A stretch of DNA of 64,000 bases from Nonomuraea rubra (GTDB lineage Bacteria > Actinomycetota > Actinomycetes > Streptosporangiales > Streptosporangiaceae). The notes beneath the pieces are model-generated. The model ran no database searches. It worked only from the letters and a program-made list of their open reading frames with translations, and was not told where the DNA came from. Each line of letters begins with the position of its first letter. Within the stretch, counting starts at the first letter, position 1. Of this stretch, positions 23,514-32,293 are shown piece by piece. The DNA lies in assembly GCF_014207985.1 (NCBI RefSeq), contig NZ_JACHMI010000001.1:3207001-3271000 (forward strand). Reading direction: 5' to 3'. Both the position numbers and the translations under genes were made by a program.

Positions 23514-25270
23514 AGGACCCAGGTGAACCACCATACGAGGAATCCGCCACTGATGACGGTTGCCGCGATTTGCGGCCATCTGCGGTCGTGGTAGAGCGCA
23601 GCCGCAGACAGTATGGCGGAGACCACCGCGATCGAGCTGTACGGGACCACCAGGTCGGGGAGGCCCACGGCCAGGGCCGTCTCGTTCCTGCTCGCCAGGC
23701 CGAGGACGGCCTGGGCCACCACGCCCGTGAACGCCACTCCCGCCAGCCCGCCGAAGGCGGCCGGCGCCCTGCCCCTCAGCGCGGCCGTGACGAGCTGGAT
23801 CAGGGCGGCCAGCGCGTACAGGGCCAGGGGTGCGGCCAGCCAGGGCGACTGGGAGATCCGGTACGGCGCCCCAGTCACGTGCAGGCCGCCCGGCCGGAGC
23901 TCCGGGGCGGGGCACGGGGCCGGCGCGTGGCGGGCGGGGTCGCCGACGAACCCGGCGATCTCCCTGCGGGCGCAGGCGCTGGCCAGGAAGACGGCGTGGG
24001 AGAGGCCGGGGAACTGCTGGAACCGCGCGGCGGGCAGCGCCTCCGCGGCGGGCCCCGCGGTCCTCGGGGGCGTGGTCGGGTCGTACTGGCCGGCGAGCAC
24101 GTAGGCGGGAGCCTTCACGGCGCTCACGCCGCCGTCGGCCGCGCCGCCGTCGGCGGTGCTGCTGTCGGCGGCGCCGCTGTCGGTCGCGGCGGCGCCGGTC
24201 TTGGGCAGCCGCCAAGCATCACACACCGCCTTATCCGCATTTACCGTGAAAAGCCGCGACGCTTGGCTGAAGGTGTTGAACGGGACCTCGTCCTGGCACT
24301 GCACCGCGTGATACAGCCCGAACTCGTGCGACGTCAGCCCCTCGCCCACCGCGTCCGCCAGCGGCCGCAGCACCTCGTCACGCCCCTCGGCCAGCGCGCC
24401 CACCATCGCCGGCATCACCGCCGCAACCTCGGCCTCGTGCAGTGTCTCCGCCAGGATCGTGGCCACGTCGTCACCGGTCATCCGCGCCGTGAACTCCCGG
24501 CCCGCCAGCGGATCCAGCACCGGCACCAGGGCCGGCGTCCGGTTGAGCCGCGCCAGCATGGCCTCGTACCGCTCCCGCACCCCCAGCAGCGCCATCGTGT
24601 CGCCCAGGTTCCGGCCGGCGTCGTCGTACCAGGCGACGCCCGCCGGCAGGTACGAGTCGAGCACCACCGACCGCACCCCCTCGGGGTCGGCCGCGGCCAC
24701 CTCCGTCATGACCCTGGTCGAGTAGCTGACGCCGAACAGGTTCCAGGAGGCGTACCCGAGCTTCTGCCGTAAGGCGACCACGTCGGCCGCGATCTCCTTC
24801 GTGTTGTAACCGCGCAGGTCGACGCCCTGCTCGGCGAGCCGTTCGCGGCACCGGTTCGCGGCGGCGCCGACGTCGGCGGGCGGCTGCCGCAGCCGCCCGA
24901 GCAGCGCCTGCGCGGTCTCGGGGCAGGCCAGCGACGGCTGGGAGTACCTGCTGCCGCGCTGCTCGACGGTCACCACGTCCCGGTCGGGGAACATCTGGCT
25001 CAGGAACCCCATGAGCTGCATGGACGCCGACCCGGGACCGCCGCTCATGTACACCACGGGGTCCGGTTCGCGGTCGGCGGCGGTCGAGAGGTGCACGGCG
25101 TACCCCACCTTGATCTTCCGCTCGGGGGCGTCCCTGCGCTCGGGAACCTCCAGGAAACCGCAGCTCGTACGGGCGGGCACGGGGACGGGGCAGGGGCTCT
25201 GCGGTGCCCCGGCCGGGGTCATGACGGGAGGCGCGGACAGGGCGAGGGCGAGCACGACCCGAATGATCAC
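23510..25270 (-). CDS. Secreted/membrane alpha/beta-hydrolase peptidase (tripeptidyl aminopeptidase-like)
   Basis: This 586-residue protein has an N-terminal signal segment and an alpha/beta-hydrolase domain of the SlpD/E, TAP-like group. Motifs are the oxyanion loop SGGPGSAS, nucleophile GVSYST, acid GQYDPTTPP and histidine GLSHAVF. It probably removes short peptides from the N-termini of external proteins or peptides. Between the two halves sits a low-complexity insert of about 25 residues (AADGG-like repeats). Unusually, the C-terminus has about four membrane spans, so it would be membrane-bound. It is coupled to the DUF418 gene. Confidence 0.85.
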   Translation of the reverse strand: MIIRVVLALALSAPPVMTPAGAPQSPCPVPVPARTSCGFLEVPERRDAPERKIKVGYAVHLSTAADREPDPVVYMSGGPGSASMQLMGFLSQMFPDRDVVTVEQRGSRYSQPSLACPETAQALLGRLRQPPADVGAAANRCRERLAEQGVDLRGYNTKEIAADVVALRQKLGYASWNLFGVSYSTRVMTEVAAADPEGVRSVVLDSYLPAGVAWYDDAGRNLGDTMALLGVRERYEAMLARLNRTPALVPVLDPLAGREFTARMTGDDVATILAETLHEAEVAAVMPAMVGALAEGRDEVLRPLADAVGEGLTSHEFGLYHAVQCQDEVPFNTFSQASRLFTVNADKAVCDAWRLPKTGAAATDSGAADSSTADGGAADGGVSAVKAPAYVLAGQYDPTTPPRTAGPAAEALPAARFQQFPGLSHAVFLASACARREIAGFVGDPARHAPAPCPAPELRPGGLHVTGAPYRISQSPWLAAPLALYALAALIQLVTAALRGRAPAAFGGLAGVAFTGVVAQAVLGLASRNETALAVGLPDLVVPYSSIAVVSAILSAAALYHDRRWPQIAATVISGGFLVWWFTWVL

Positions 25271-25276
25271 GGGACG

Positions 25277-25282
25277 AGACTA
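25277..25282 (-). promoter_or_regulatory. -10 box of a leaderless promoter for the peptidase gene
   Basis: TAGTCT on the minus strand is six bases before the GTG at 25270. It is one base away from the oppositely directed -10 box at 25284. Confidence 0.5.
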
Positions 25283-25283
25283 A

Positions 25284-25289
25284 TAGTGT
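25284..25289 (+). promoter_or_regulatory. -10 box of a leaderless promoter for the aminotransferase gene
   Basis: TAGTGT is six bases before the GTG at 25296. The divergent gap is only 25 bp and holds both -10 boxes back to back. Confidence 0.5.
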
Positions 25290-25295
25290 GGAGCC

Positions 25296-26462
<1,167 letters not shown>

Positions 26463-26483
26463 CCGACCCCGCAGCCGGCCCGC

Positions 26484-26548
26484 GTCACCGCTCCCTGTCA
26501 CCGCTCCCTGTCACCGCTCCCTGTCACCGCTGCCTGTCATCGCTCCCT
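26484..26548. repeat. 13-bp tandem repeat, five copies, spanning a stop codon
   Basis: Five consecutive copies of GTCACCGCTCCCT begin at 26484, 26497, 26510, 26523 and 26536. The fourth has one change and the fifth another. On the minus strand the unit is AGGGAGCGRTGAC; the copy at 26536 encodes the last residues and stop of the Atu4866-type gene, and the other copies lie after that stop. It fills most of the gap between two convergent genes. Copy number is likely to vary between strains. Confidence 0.92.
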
Positions 26549-26875
26549 GTAGAGCACCAGGTGCTCGTGGTAGAGGACGCCGTCGCGGACGTCCCCGGTG
26601 GCGGTGAACCCGGCGTCGTCGAAGTAGTCGAGGTGGCTGCCGGTGACGGTGTACCGGCCGGTGTAGGCGCGCTCGCGGCCGTCGCGCGCCTCCTCGTAAC
26701 GGCCGTTGGGCAGCAGTTCCTGCCTGATGCGCCCGTCGGCGGTGACCCACATGCCGACGTACGGGTGCGGGGCGGCGCTCGCACGCTCCGGCGCCTGCCG
26801 GGAGCCGCGGCCACCGTCGGCGCAGGCGGTCGTCGCGGTGAGCAGGCCGAGGGCGAGCAGCACTTTGCCGATCAT
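26537..26875 (-). CDS. Atu4866-like domain lipoprotein
   Basis: This 112-residue protein has a lipoprotein signal (lipobox TTAC) followed by a single Atu4866-type beta-barrel domain, recognised by HPYVGMWVTADGRIRQELLP, NGRYEEARDG, YTGRYTVTGSHLDYFDD and DGVLYHEHLVLYR. The fold is lipocalin-like; the ligand and role are unknown. I chose the ATG at 26875 because it starts a proper signal peptide, with GGAGG about 12 bases before it; an in-frame ATG twelve residues earlier is possible. The last four codons and the stop are made by one unit of the 13-bp tandem repeat. Confidence 0.82.
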   Translation of the reverse strand: MIGKVLLALGLLTATTACADGGRGSRQAPERASAAPHPYVGMWVTADGRIRQELLPNGRYEEARDGRERAYTGRYTVTGSHLDYFDDAGFTATGDVRDGVLYHEHLVLYRER

Positions 26876-26964
26876 GTTCGCTTCAACCTCCGTGGTCATG
26901 CCGTCCATGGGTGGCGGCGATGACGAGTCTGCCGAGGCCGGAGAGGCTGAGGGAGAGGTGAGAA

Positions 26965-26979
26965 GTTCCTAGGAGGAAC
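26965..26979. promoter_or_regulatory. Inverted repeat in a divergent promoter region
   Basis: GTTCCT-AGG-AGGAAC is a perfect 6-base dyad between the divergent Atu4866 and antitoxin genes. It is a candidate operator for either gene. Confidence 0.35.
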
Positions 26980-26994
26980 GCACCCACGCTCAGG

Positions 26995-27022
26995 TTCAAC
27001 CGAGAGTAGCCGATGGTAAACT
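26995..27022 (+). promoter_or_regulatory. Candidate promoter of the antitoxin-toxin pair
   Basis: TTCAAC (26995-27000) and TAAACT (27017-27022) are separated by 16 bases. The start site would fall about seven bases downstream, just before the palindrome at 27032. Confidence 0.4.
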
Positions 27023-27031
27023 CTCCGTTGT

Positions 27032-27048
27032 GGTATCGCGGTGATACC
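27032..27048. promoter_or_regulatory. Operator-like palindrome before the antitoxin gene
   Basis: GGTATC-GCGGT-GATACC is a perfect 6-base dyad 22 bp before the antitoxin ATG. Antitoxins with a ribbon-helix-helix fold commonly bind such sites and repress their own operon. Confidence 0.55.
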
Positions 27049-27070
27049 GCCTCGCACCTACCATGGGGGC

Positions 27071-27274
27071 ATGGCGATGACCCTTCGTTTGAGTGACGAG
27101 CAGACCGAAGCCCTCCGCAAGCGCGCGGAGGCCGAAGGGCGGAGCATGCAGCAGATCGTGCTGGCAGCCGTTGACGAGTATCTCGCGCGGCACAGCGCCG
27201 ACGAGGAGATCCGCCGCCTCGGGGCCAAGTCCAGGGAGCGCTGGCGCACGGTCCTCGATCGGCTCGGCGAATGA
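27071..27274 (+). CDS. Antitoxin, ribbon-helix-helix type
   Basis: This 67-residue protein has an N-terminal ribbon-helix-helix motif (TLRLSDEQTEALRKRAEAEG and SMQQIVLAAVDEYLAR) and a charged C-terminal tail likely to bind the toxin. It would neutralise the Doc protein encoded next and repress the pair by binding the palindrome at 27032. Its stop overlaps the toxin start (ATGA). The ATG at 27071 follows a GGGGG stretch; an earlier ATG at 27041 lies inside the operator and is less likely. Confidence 0.85.
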   Translation: MAMTLRLSDEQTEALRKRAEAEGRSMQQIVLAAVDEYLARHSADEEIRRLGAKSRERWRTVLDRLGE

Positions 27275-27642
27275 CCCGCTACCTCACGCTCGAGCAGGTT
27301 CTCGAGCTGGTGGAGGCGGAGCTCGGCGACGTCCGTGTCGTCAAGGACCTCGGCCTTCTGGACTCGGCGCTGCACCGGCCTGGTTCGTCCATGTTCGGGC
27401 AGGAGGCCTACCCTGATCTGATCACCAAAGCCGCCGCCTTGCTGCAGTCGGTGGCGGTCAACCACCCGCTCATCGACGGCAACAAACGCCTGTCGTGGCT
27501 CGTGACGGACGTCTTCCTCCGGTACAACGGCGTCGAACTCGACACCGACGACGACTCCGCTTACAACCTCGTCATCGCGGTCGCCTCGGGCAAGCTCGCC
27601 GAGGTGGACGAGATCGCCGACGTCCTGCGGACCTTCACCTGA
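27271..27642 (+). CDS. doc: Fic/Doc family toxin
   Basis: This 123-residue toxin has the Fic core HPLIDGNKR at residues 65-73, the Doc-type form. Doc of phage P1 phosphorylates and inactivates elongation factor Tu; the same action is likely here by family. The histidine, the acidic residue and the NKR phosphate-binding residues are intact, so it should be active. The second residue after the histidine is Leu rather than the common Phe, a frequent variant. Co-translated with its antitoxin, and nine bases from the convergent FUSC gene. Confidence 0.9.
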   Translation: MTRYLTLEQVLELVEAELGDVRVVKDLGLLDSALHRPGSSMFGQEAYPDLITKAAALLQSVAVNHPLIDGNKRLSWLVTDVFLRYNGVELDTDDDSAYNLVIAVASGKLAEVDEIADVLRTFT

Positions 27643-27651
27643 GCAGGCCGG

Positions 27652-28758
27652 TCAGCCCCGCCGCGTCGCCTCGTCGCCCACGCTCGCCTCGTCCAGCGGC
27701 GTCAGCGCCGCCGTGGCCTCCTCGTGCTCCATCCCCGTCGCCTGCAGCAGATCCACCACCACGGACCGCAACTGCGCGATGATCACGTGCGCCGAGAACC
27801 CCAGCCCCTCGGGCCGCTCCCGGGCCGCCACCGCCAGCAGTGCCTGCCGGGCCAGGGTCGGCTCCCGGCCGGCGCCCAGCTCCAGTTGCAGCAGCAGCGC
27901 CGCCTCCGACACCTCGCGCATCGCCTCGGCCAGCGCGGCCGGGGGCGGGCTGGCCTCACCTAGCGAGGCCAGGGTGCGCCTGCTCAGCACCCTGGCGTTA
28001 CGCAGCGCCAGGTCCACCGGCACGGCCGCGGTCTCGTAGCGGGCCAGGCGGGCCCGCCGGTGCCAGTGCAGCGGCGAGATCATCGTGATCTCCTTGCTGG
28101 TCTCCAGCGCCGCCTCGAACTCCTCCACCGCCGCCTGCGTCGTGCGCGCCTCCTCCAGGGCCTCGGCCGCCAGGTCCGCGTCGCGCTTCTCGATGGCCTC
28201 CGCCGCCCGCTCCATCACCGTGGACAGCGCGTCCAGCACCCCCGACAGGTGCTTGGCCGCGAGCGTGAACGGGCTGGCGGGCAGCAACGCCACCGCCGCG
28301 ATCCCGATGACGCCGCCGGTGAGCGCATCGGCCATGCGGTCGAGCCCGCCGGCCCCGTCGCCCGGCACCAGGGTGGCCACCAGTACGGCCGACGAGCCCG
28401 CCTGCGCGACGAACAGGGCTCCGCTGTTGAGCAGCACGGCCACCGTCATGGCCAGCCCCACCACCAGCGCGAGCTGCCAGGCGCCCGAGCCGATCCACGC
28501 CACCAGCAGGTCGCCGACCCCGACCCCCAGGCTGACCCCGACGACCAGCTCGACGACCCGCCGCAGCCGCTGCCCGAGGCCGACGCCCACGCAGATCAGC
28601 ACGGAGATGGGGGCGAAGAACGGGCGGGGGTGTCCGAGCAGCTCGATGGCGGCGGTCCAGGCGAGGGCGGCTCCCACCGCGCACTGCGCGATCGACGGCG
28701 CCGTCAGGCCGAACGTGCCCAGCCGTTCCTTCACAAGATCGCTGAGCCTGGTTAGCAC
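27652..28758 (-). CDS. FUSC family membrane protein (copy 1)
   Basis: This 368-residue protein has about six N-terminal membrane spans of the FUSC (fusaric acid resistance/aromatic exporter-like) family and a long cytoplasmic helical C-terminal half. Family segments include PFFAPISVLICVGVGLGQRL and QAGSSAVLVATL. It may export aromatic acids or stabilise the membrane; the substrate is unknown. It is a close paralogue of the gene just upstream on the same strand, so the two arose by tandem duplication. GTG start with GGAGG five to ten bases upstream. Confidence 0.88.
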   Translation of the reverse strand: MLTRLSDLVKERLGTFGLTAPSIAQCAVGAALAWTAAIELLGHPRPFFAPISVLICVGVGLGQRLRRVVELVVGVSLGVGVGDLLVAWIGSGAWQLALVVGLAMTVAVLLNSGALFVAQAGSSAVLVATLVPGDGAGGLDRMADALTGGVIGIAAVALLPASPFTLAAKHLSGVLDALSTVMERAAEAIEKRDADLAAEALEEARTTQAAVEEFEAALETSKEITMISPLHWHRRARLARYETAAVPVDLALRNARVLSRRTLASLGEASPPPAALAEAMREVSEAALLLQLELGAGREPTLARQALLAVAARERPEGLGFSAHVIIAQLRSVVVDLLQATGMEHEEATAALTPLDEASVGDEATRRG

Positions 28759-28778
28759 CCCTCCACCATGGCGGATCT

Positions 28779-29909
28779 TTATGACGGTAAGGTCACGTTT
28801 GCCCCGGCTAAGTCCTTTTCGTCAGGTGTGGGGGCGGCCTCCGGAGGGACGTCCAGGGGTGGCAGGGCGGCGACGGCCTCCTCGCGTTCGGTACCCGTCG
28901 CCTGGAGCAGGTCCACGATGATCGACCGGAGCTGGGCGATCATCACGTCCGCCGAGAACCCCCACCGCTGCGCCCCCTGCCGCGACGCCACGGACAGGAT
29001 CGCCAGGCCCGCCCGCTCGGGACGCCTGCCCGTGGCCAGCTCTTCCTTCAGCAGCAGGGTCGCGTCGGCCAGCTCGCGCAGCGCCACCGGAAGCCAGGGC
29101 GGCAGCGCGCTGGAGCCGTCGAGCGCCACGATCGCCCGCCTGGCCAGCACCCTGGCGTTGCGCAGCGCGTGGTCGAGCGGCACCGCCGCCTTCTCGTACC
29201 CCTCCAGCCTGGGACGGCGGTGGCGGTGCAGCGGCGAGATGGTGGCGATCTCGCGGCTGGTCTCCAGCGCCTGCTTGAACTCCTCCACGCTCGTCTGCGT
29301 GCCCCGCGCCGCCTCCAGCGCCCGGGCGGCCAGCGCCGAGTCGGAGCGTTCGATGGCCTCGGCGATCTGCCGCAGCGCGTCGGCCAGCGCGCCGAACATC
29401 CCGGTCGCGTGCCGCGTGGCCAGCGCCGACGGGCTCGCGGGCAGCAACGCCACGGCCAGCAGCCCCATGAGGCCGCCGACCAGGGCGTCGAGCATCCGGT
29501 TCAGGCCGCCCAGGCCCGACGGGGGCAGCAGGGTGGCGACCAGCACGGCCGACGAGCCCGCCTGGAGCACGATCAGCGAGCCGCTGTCGAGCAGCACCGC
29601 CACGGCCATGGCCAGCGCCACCACCAGCGCGATCTGCCAGGCGCCCGAGCCGATCCACGAAACCAGCAGGTCGCCCACGCCGACCCCCAGGCTGACCCCG
29701 GCGACCAGCTCGACCACCCGCCGCAGCCGCTGCCCGAGCCCCACGCCGATGCACACCACCACCGCGATCGGCGCGAAGAACGGGCTGGCGTGACCGAGCA
29801 GCTCCTTGGCCACCAGCCAGGCCAGCGCGGCTCCCGCCGCGCACTGGCCGATCGAGGGCGCCATCAGCCGGAGCCTGGTCAGGCGCTGGTGCACGTGCAT
29901 GTCGCCCAC
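28779..29909 (-). CDS. FUSC family membrane protein (copy 2)
   Basis: This 376-residue FUSC protein matches copy 1 over its whole length, including SIGQCAAGAALAW, PFFAPIAVVVCIGVGLGQRL, VGDLLVSWIGSGAWQ and a C-terminal segment ending LLQATGTEREEAVAAL. The two genes are 20 bp apart and may be one operon. Paired copies may form a hetero-oligomer. The start is GTG at 29909; a nearby ATG at 29900 is equally plausible. Confidence 0.88.
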   Translation of the reverse strand: MGDMHVHQRLTRLRLMAPSIGQCAAGAALAWLVAKELLGHASPFFAPIAVVVCIGVGLGQRLRRVVELVAGVSLGVGVGDLLVSWIGSGAWQIALVVALAMAVAVLLDSGSLIVLQAGSSAVLVATLLPPSGLGGLNRMLDALVGGLMGLLAVALLPASPSALATRHATGMFGALADALRQIAEAIERSDSALAARALEAARGTQTSVEEFKQALETSREIATISPLHRHRRPRLEGYEKAAVPLDHALRNARVLARRAIVALDGSSALPPWLPVALRELADATLLLKEELATGRRPERAGLAILSVASRQGAQRWGFSADVMIAQLRSIIVDLLQATGTEREEAVAALPPLDVPPEAAPTPDEKDLAGANVTLPS

Positions 29910-29969
29910 GCACCTACCCTGGCCTGGGAACGTGACACCCCGGTTACAGCGCGATGAGAACCACGCGCC

Positions 29970-30644
29970 TCACGGCGAGCCGGCCGCCCCCAGGAAAGCG
30001 TCCACCACGCGCAGGAACTCCTTGCGGGCGTCCATGTGGACCAGGTGCCCGGCCTCGATCCTGACCAGCTCGGCCCCCGGGATCCGCGCCGCCACCTCCG
30101 GCTCGAACGGGCTGAGCGTCCCCGACAACACCAGCGTCGGCGCCGTGATCCCGGCGAGCCCCTCGGCCCACGCGGGGTCGGGGTCCAGGAACTGCCGCTC
30201 GGTCTGGTGCACCATCCGCCAGTCGAACCCGGTCGAGCCGTCCTCCACGATCGGCTCGCGTCCCTTCAGCGGGTACGACGGCGGCGGGTCCTCCAGGACG
30301 AGTCGCTCGACCCGTTGCGGATGAGTGGACGCCACGAGCCAGGCGACCATCCCGCCCAGCGAGTGCCCGACCAGCCTCACCCGTTCGACACCCAGGTGGT
30401 CGAGCAGCGCGACGACGTCCGCGGCCATCGCGGGCAGCGGGTACTCGCCCGGACGGTCGCTGGCCCCGTGACCGCGCAGGTCGGGCACGAACACGTGGTG
30501 GCGGGCCGCGAAGTGCTGGGTGATGCCGTTCCAGTCGTTGTGGTCGGCCGTGCGGCCGTGGAGGAGCATCAGCGGGGGAGAGGAGGGGTCGCCTTCCTCC
30601 CGGTAGACGAGCTTGATCCCGTTGACGTGCGCTTCACGAATCAC
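29970..30644 (-). CDS. Alpha/beta hydrolase
   Basis: This 224-residue protein is an alpha/beta hydrolase with a short lid. Motifs are the oxyanion region LLHGRTADHNDW, DLRGHGASDRP and the nucleophile elbow GHSLGG. The probable histidine is in IEAGHLVHMD. It is most like esterase and lactone-hydrolase members, and the substrate is unknown. GTG start at leaderless distance from TAGGGT. It is divergent from the barbiturase-like gene and shares with it an intergenic region carrying a large inverted repeat. Confidence 0.88.
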   Translation of the reverse strand: MIREAHVNGIKLVYREEGDPSSPPLMLLHGRTADHNDWNGITQHFAARHHVFVPDLRGHGASDRPGEYPLPAMAADVVALLDHLGVERVRLVGHSLGGMVAWLVASTHPQRVERLVLEDPPPSYPLKGREPIVEDGSTGFDWRMVHQTERQFLDPDPAWAEGLAGITAPTLVLSGTLSPFEPEVAARIPGAELVRIEAGHLVHMDARKEFLRVVDAFLGAAGSP

Positions 30645-30651
30645 ACGCCCG

Positions 30652-30657
30652 ACCCTA
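30652..30657 (-). promoter_or_regulatory. -10 box of a leaderless promoter for the alpha/beta hydrolase gene
   Basis: TAGGGT on the minus strand is seven bases before the GTG at 30644. Confidence 0.45.
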
Positions 30658-30697
30658 AGACCCGGGCCGGGCGTGAGCGCACGTTGACATCACCGCC

Positions 30698-30730
30698 GGG
30701 GTTCATGGGCACACATTGACCATGAACCCC
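30698..30730. promoter_or_regulatory. Perfect 11-bp inverted repeat in a divergent promoter region
   Basis: GGGGTTCATGG (30698-30708) is mirrored exactly by CCATGAACCCC (30720-30730) with an 11-base spacer that contains ACATTGA. The site lies between two divergent genes and begins 54 bp before the alpha/beta hydrolase start. A TTGACA hexamer lies just upstream (30684-30689). It is a strong candidate for a dimeric repressor site. An RNA hairpin is also possible. Confidence 0.55.
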
Positions 30731-30782
30731 ACCGGCCGGCTCGGTAGCGTGGGGACCCGCCGCCAGCAGAAAGGCCGTACGC

Positions 30783-31874
30783 ATGCCGGACCCGATCGAA
30801 GTGCGCAAGGTGCCGATCGAGAGCGTCACCGACGCCTCCGGCCTGTCCAGGCTGATCGCCGACGGCGTGATCGAGGCGGGCCGGGTGCTGGCCGTCATCG
30901 GCAAGACCGAGGGCAACGGGGGCGTGAACGACTACACGCGCATCCTCGCCGACCGCGCCTTCCGCGAGGTCCTGGCCGAGCACGGGCACCCCGCGCCGGA
31001 GAGCGTGCCGCTGGTGTGGTCCGGCGGCACCGACGGCATCCTCAGCCCGCACGCCACCATCTTCGCCACCACGGCCGGCGCCCCCGCCTCCGAGGAGCCC
31101 CGGCTGTCGGTCGGCGTCGCGATGAGCGAGGTCATCCTCCCCGAGGACATCGGCAGGCCGGCCATGGTCGAGAAGGTCGCCGCCGGGGTCCGCGAGGCCA
31201 TGAAGATCGCCGGCATCGACGACCCGCGCGACGTGCACTACGTACAGACCAAGACCCCGCTCCTCACGCTGGCCACCATCACCGACGCCAAGAGCCGCGG
31301 CCAGGACACCGCCATCGAGGAGACCGGCCCCTCGATGGACCTGTCCAACTCCACCACCGCCCTCGGCATCGCCGTCGCGCTCGGCGAGATCGAGATGCCG
31401 ACCGCCGGCCAGATCCACAAGGACCTGTCGCTGTACTCCTCCGTCGCCTCGTGCTCGTCCGGGGTCGAGCTGGACCGGGCGCAGATCGTGCTGGTGGGGA
31501 ACGTACGCGGGATCGGCGGCCGCTATCGCATCGGGCACAGCGTGATGAAGGACGCCCTGGACGCCGACGGGATCTGGGAGGCCATCCGCGACGCCGGCCT
31601 CCCGCTGCCCGAGCGGCCGCACCCGTCGGACCTCGGGGGGCGGCTGGTGAACGTGTTCATGAAGTGCGAGGCCGACCCGTCGGGGCGGGTGCGGGGGCGG
31701 CGCAACATCATGCTGGACGACTCCGACGTGCACTGGCATCGGCAGATCAAGGCGGCCGTGGGCGGGGTGGCCGCGTCGGTCACCGGGGATCCCGCGGTGT
31801 TCGTGTCGGTGGCTGCCGTGCACCAGGGGCCGTCCGGGGGCGGGCCGGTGGCGGCGATCGCCGACCTGGGGTGA
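30783..31874 (+). CDS. Ring-opening amidohydrolase (barbiturase/cyanuric acid hydrolase family)
   Basis: This 363-residue enzyme belongs to the small family containing cyanuric acid hydrolase (AtzD/TrzD) and barbiturase, which hydrolytically opens nitrogen-rich rings. Each of three similar domains supplies a serine-lysine pair: landmarks are [27 protein letters not shown] and [13 protein letters not shown]. Actinomycete barbiturases act in the oxidative route of pyrimidine breakdown. No other genes of that route or of s-triazine breakdown flank it, so barbiturate versus cyanurate cannot be decided. It lies downstream of the large inverted repeat and just before PadR. Confidence 0.9.
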   Translation: MPDPIEVRKVPIESVTDASGLSRLIADGVIEAGRVLAVIGKTEGNGGVNDYTRILADRAFREVLAEHGHPAPESVPLVWSGGTDGILSPHATIFATTAGAPASEEPRLSVGVAMSEVILPEDIGRPAMVEKVAAGVREAMKIAGIDDPRDVHYVQTKTPLLTLATITDAKSRGQDTAIEETGPSMDLSNSTTALGIAVALGEIEMPTAGQIHKDLSLYSSVASCSSGVELDRAQIVLVGNVRGIGGRYRIGHSVMKDALDADGIWEAIRDAGLPLPERPHPSDLGGRLVNVFMKCEADPSGRVRGRRNIMLDDSDVHWHRQIKAAVGGVAASVTGDPAVFVSVAAVHQGPSGGGPVAAIADLG

Positions 31875-31929
31875 CCCTCGGAGGCGTGGGTCACGCGGCT
31901 CGTACCCTTTGGTGACGGTCTGCGTACAT

Positions 31930-31944
31930 CTACCTATGTAGAGT
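31930..31944 (+). promoter_or_regulatory. padR promoter with an overlapping palindromic operator
   Basis: TCTAC-CTAT-GTAGA (perfect 5-base arms, 31930-31943) overlaps the -10-like TAGAGT at 31939-31944, which stands seven bases before the ATG. A regulator binding the dyad would block RNA polymerase, so PadR autorepression is likely. Confidence 0.5.
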
Positions 31945-31951
31945 ACGAGAC

Positions 31952-32293
31952 ATGCAGGCCGGTTTACGGATGACCATGCCGACACTGGCGGTCCTGCGGG
32001 CCTTCCTGTCAGACCCCCTGTGCGAGCGTTACGGGCTGGAGCTGTGCGAGCTCGCGGATCTGCCCAGCGGGACGCTCTACCCGATCCTGGCGCGGCTGGA
32101 GCAGGTGGGCTGGGTGGAGAGCCGGTGGGAGGAGCCCGAGGCGCACGTGGCCGGGGGGCGGCCGCGCCGCCGCTACTACCGGGTCACCACGGACGGGGCA
32201 CAGCAGGCGCGCGAGGCGATCGCCAGGGCGTACAGGGCGCGCAGGCAGCGGGTGCCGGGCTGGGTGGCGGGGCCGGCGGGAGGGCTGCCGTGA
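31952..32293 (+). CDS. PadR family transcriptional regulator
   Basis: This 113-residue winged-helix protein is of the PadR type, with the conserved GTLYPILARLEQVGWVESR helix-turn-helix and wing, followed by RRRYYRVTTDG. The dimerising C-terminal helix is short. PadR proteins repress genes for detoxification or membrane functions and release on binding phenolics or drugs. Its stop overlaps the next start (GTGA), so it is co-translated with an alarmone-hydrolase-like protein, which is an unusual partner for PadR. It may bind the dyad upstream. Confidence 0.9.
   Translation: MQAGLRMTMPTLAVLRAFLSDPLCERYGLELCELADLPSGTLYPILARLEQVGWVESRWEEPEAHVAGGRPRRRYYRVTTDGAQQAREAIARAYRARRQRVPGWVAGPAGGLP

Noticed and set aside
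24121..24190. GC-rich repeated segment considered as a CRISPR-like or regulatory repeat
   Set aside because: It lies in frame inside the peptidase gene and simply encodes its Ala-Asp-Gly insert. There are no spacers or regular units.
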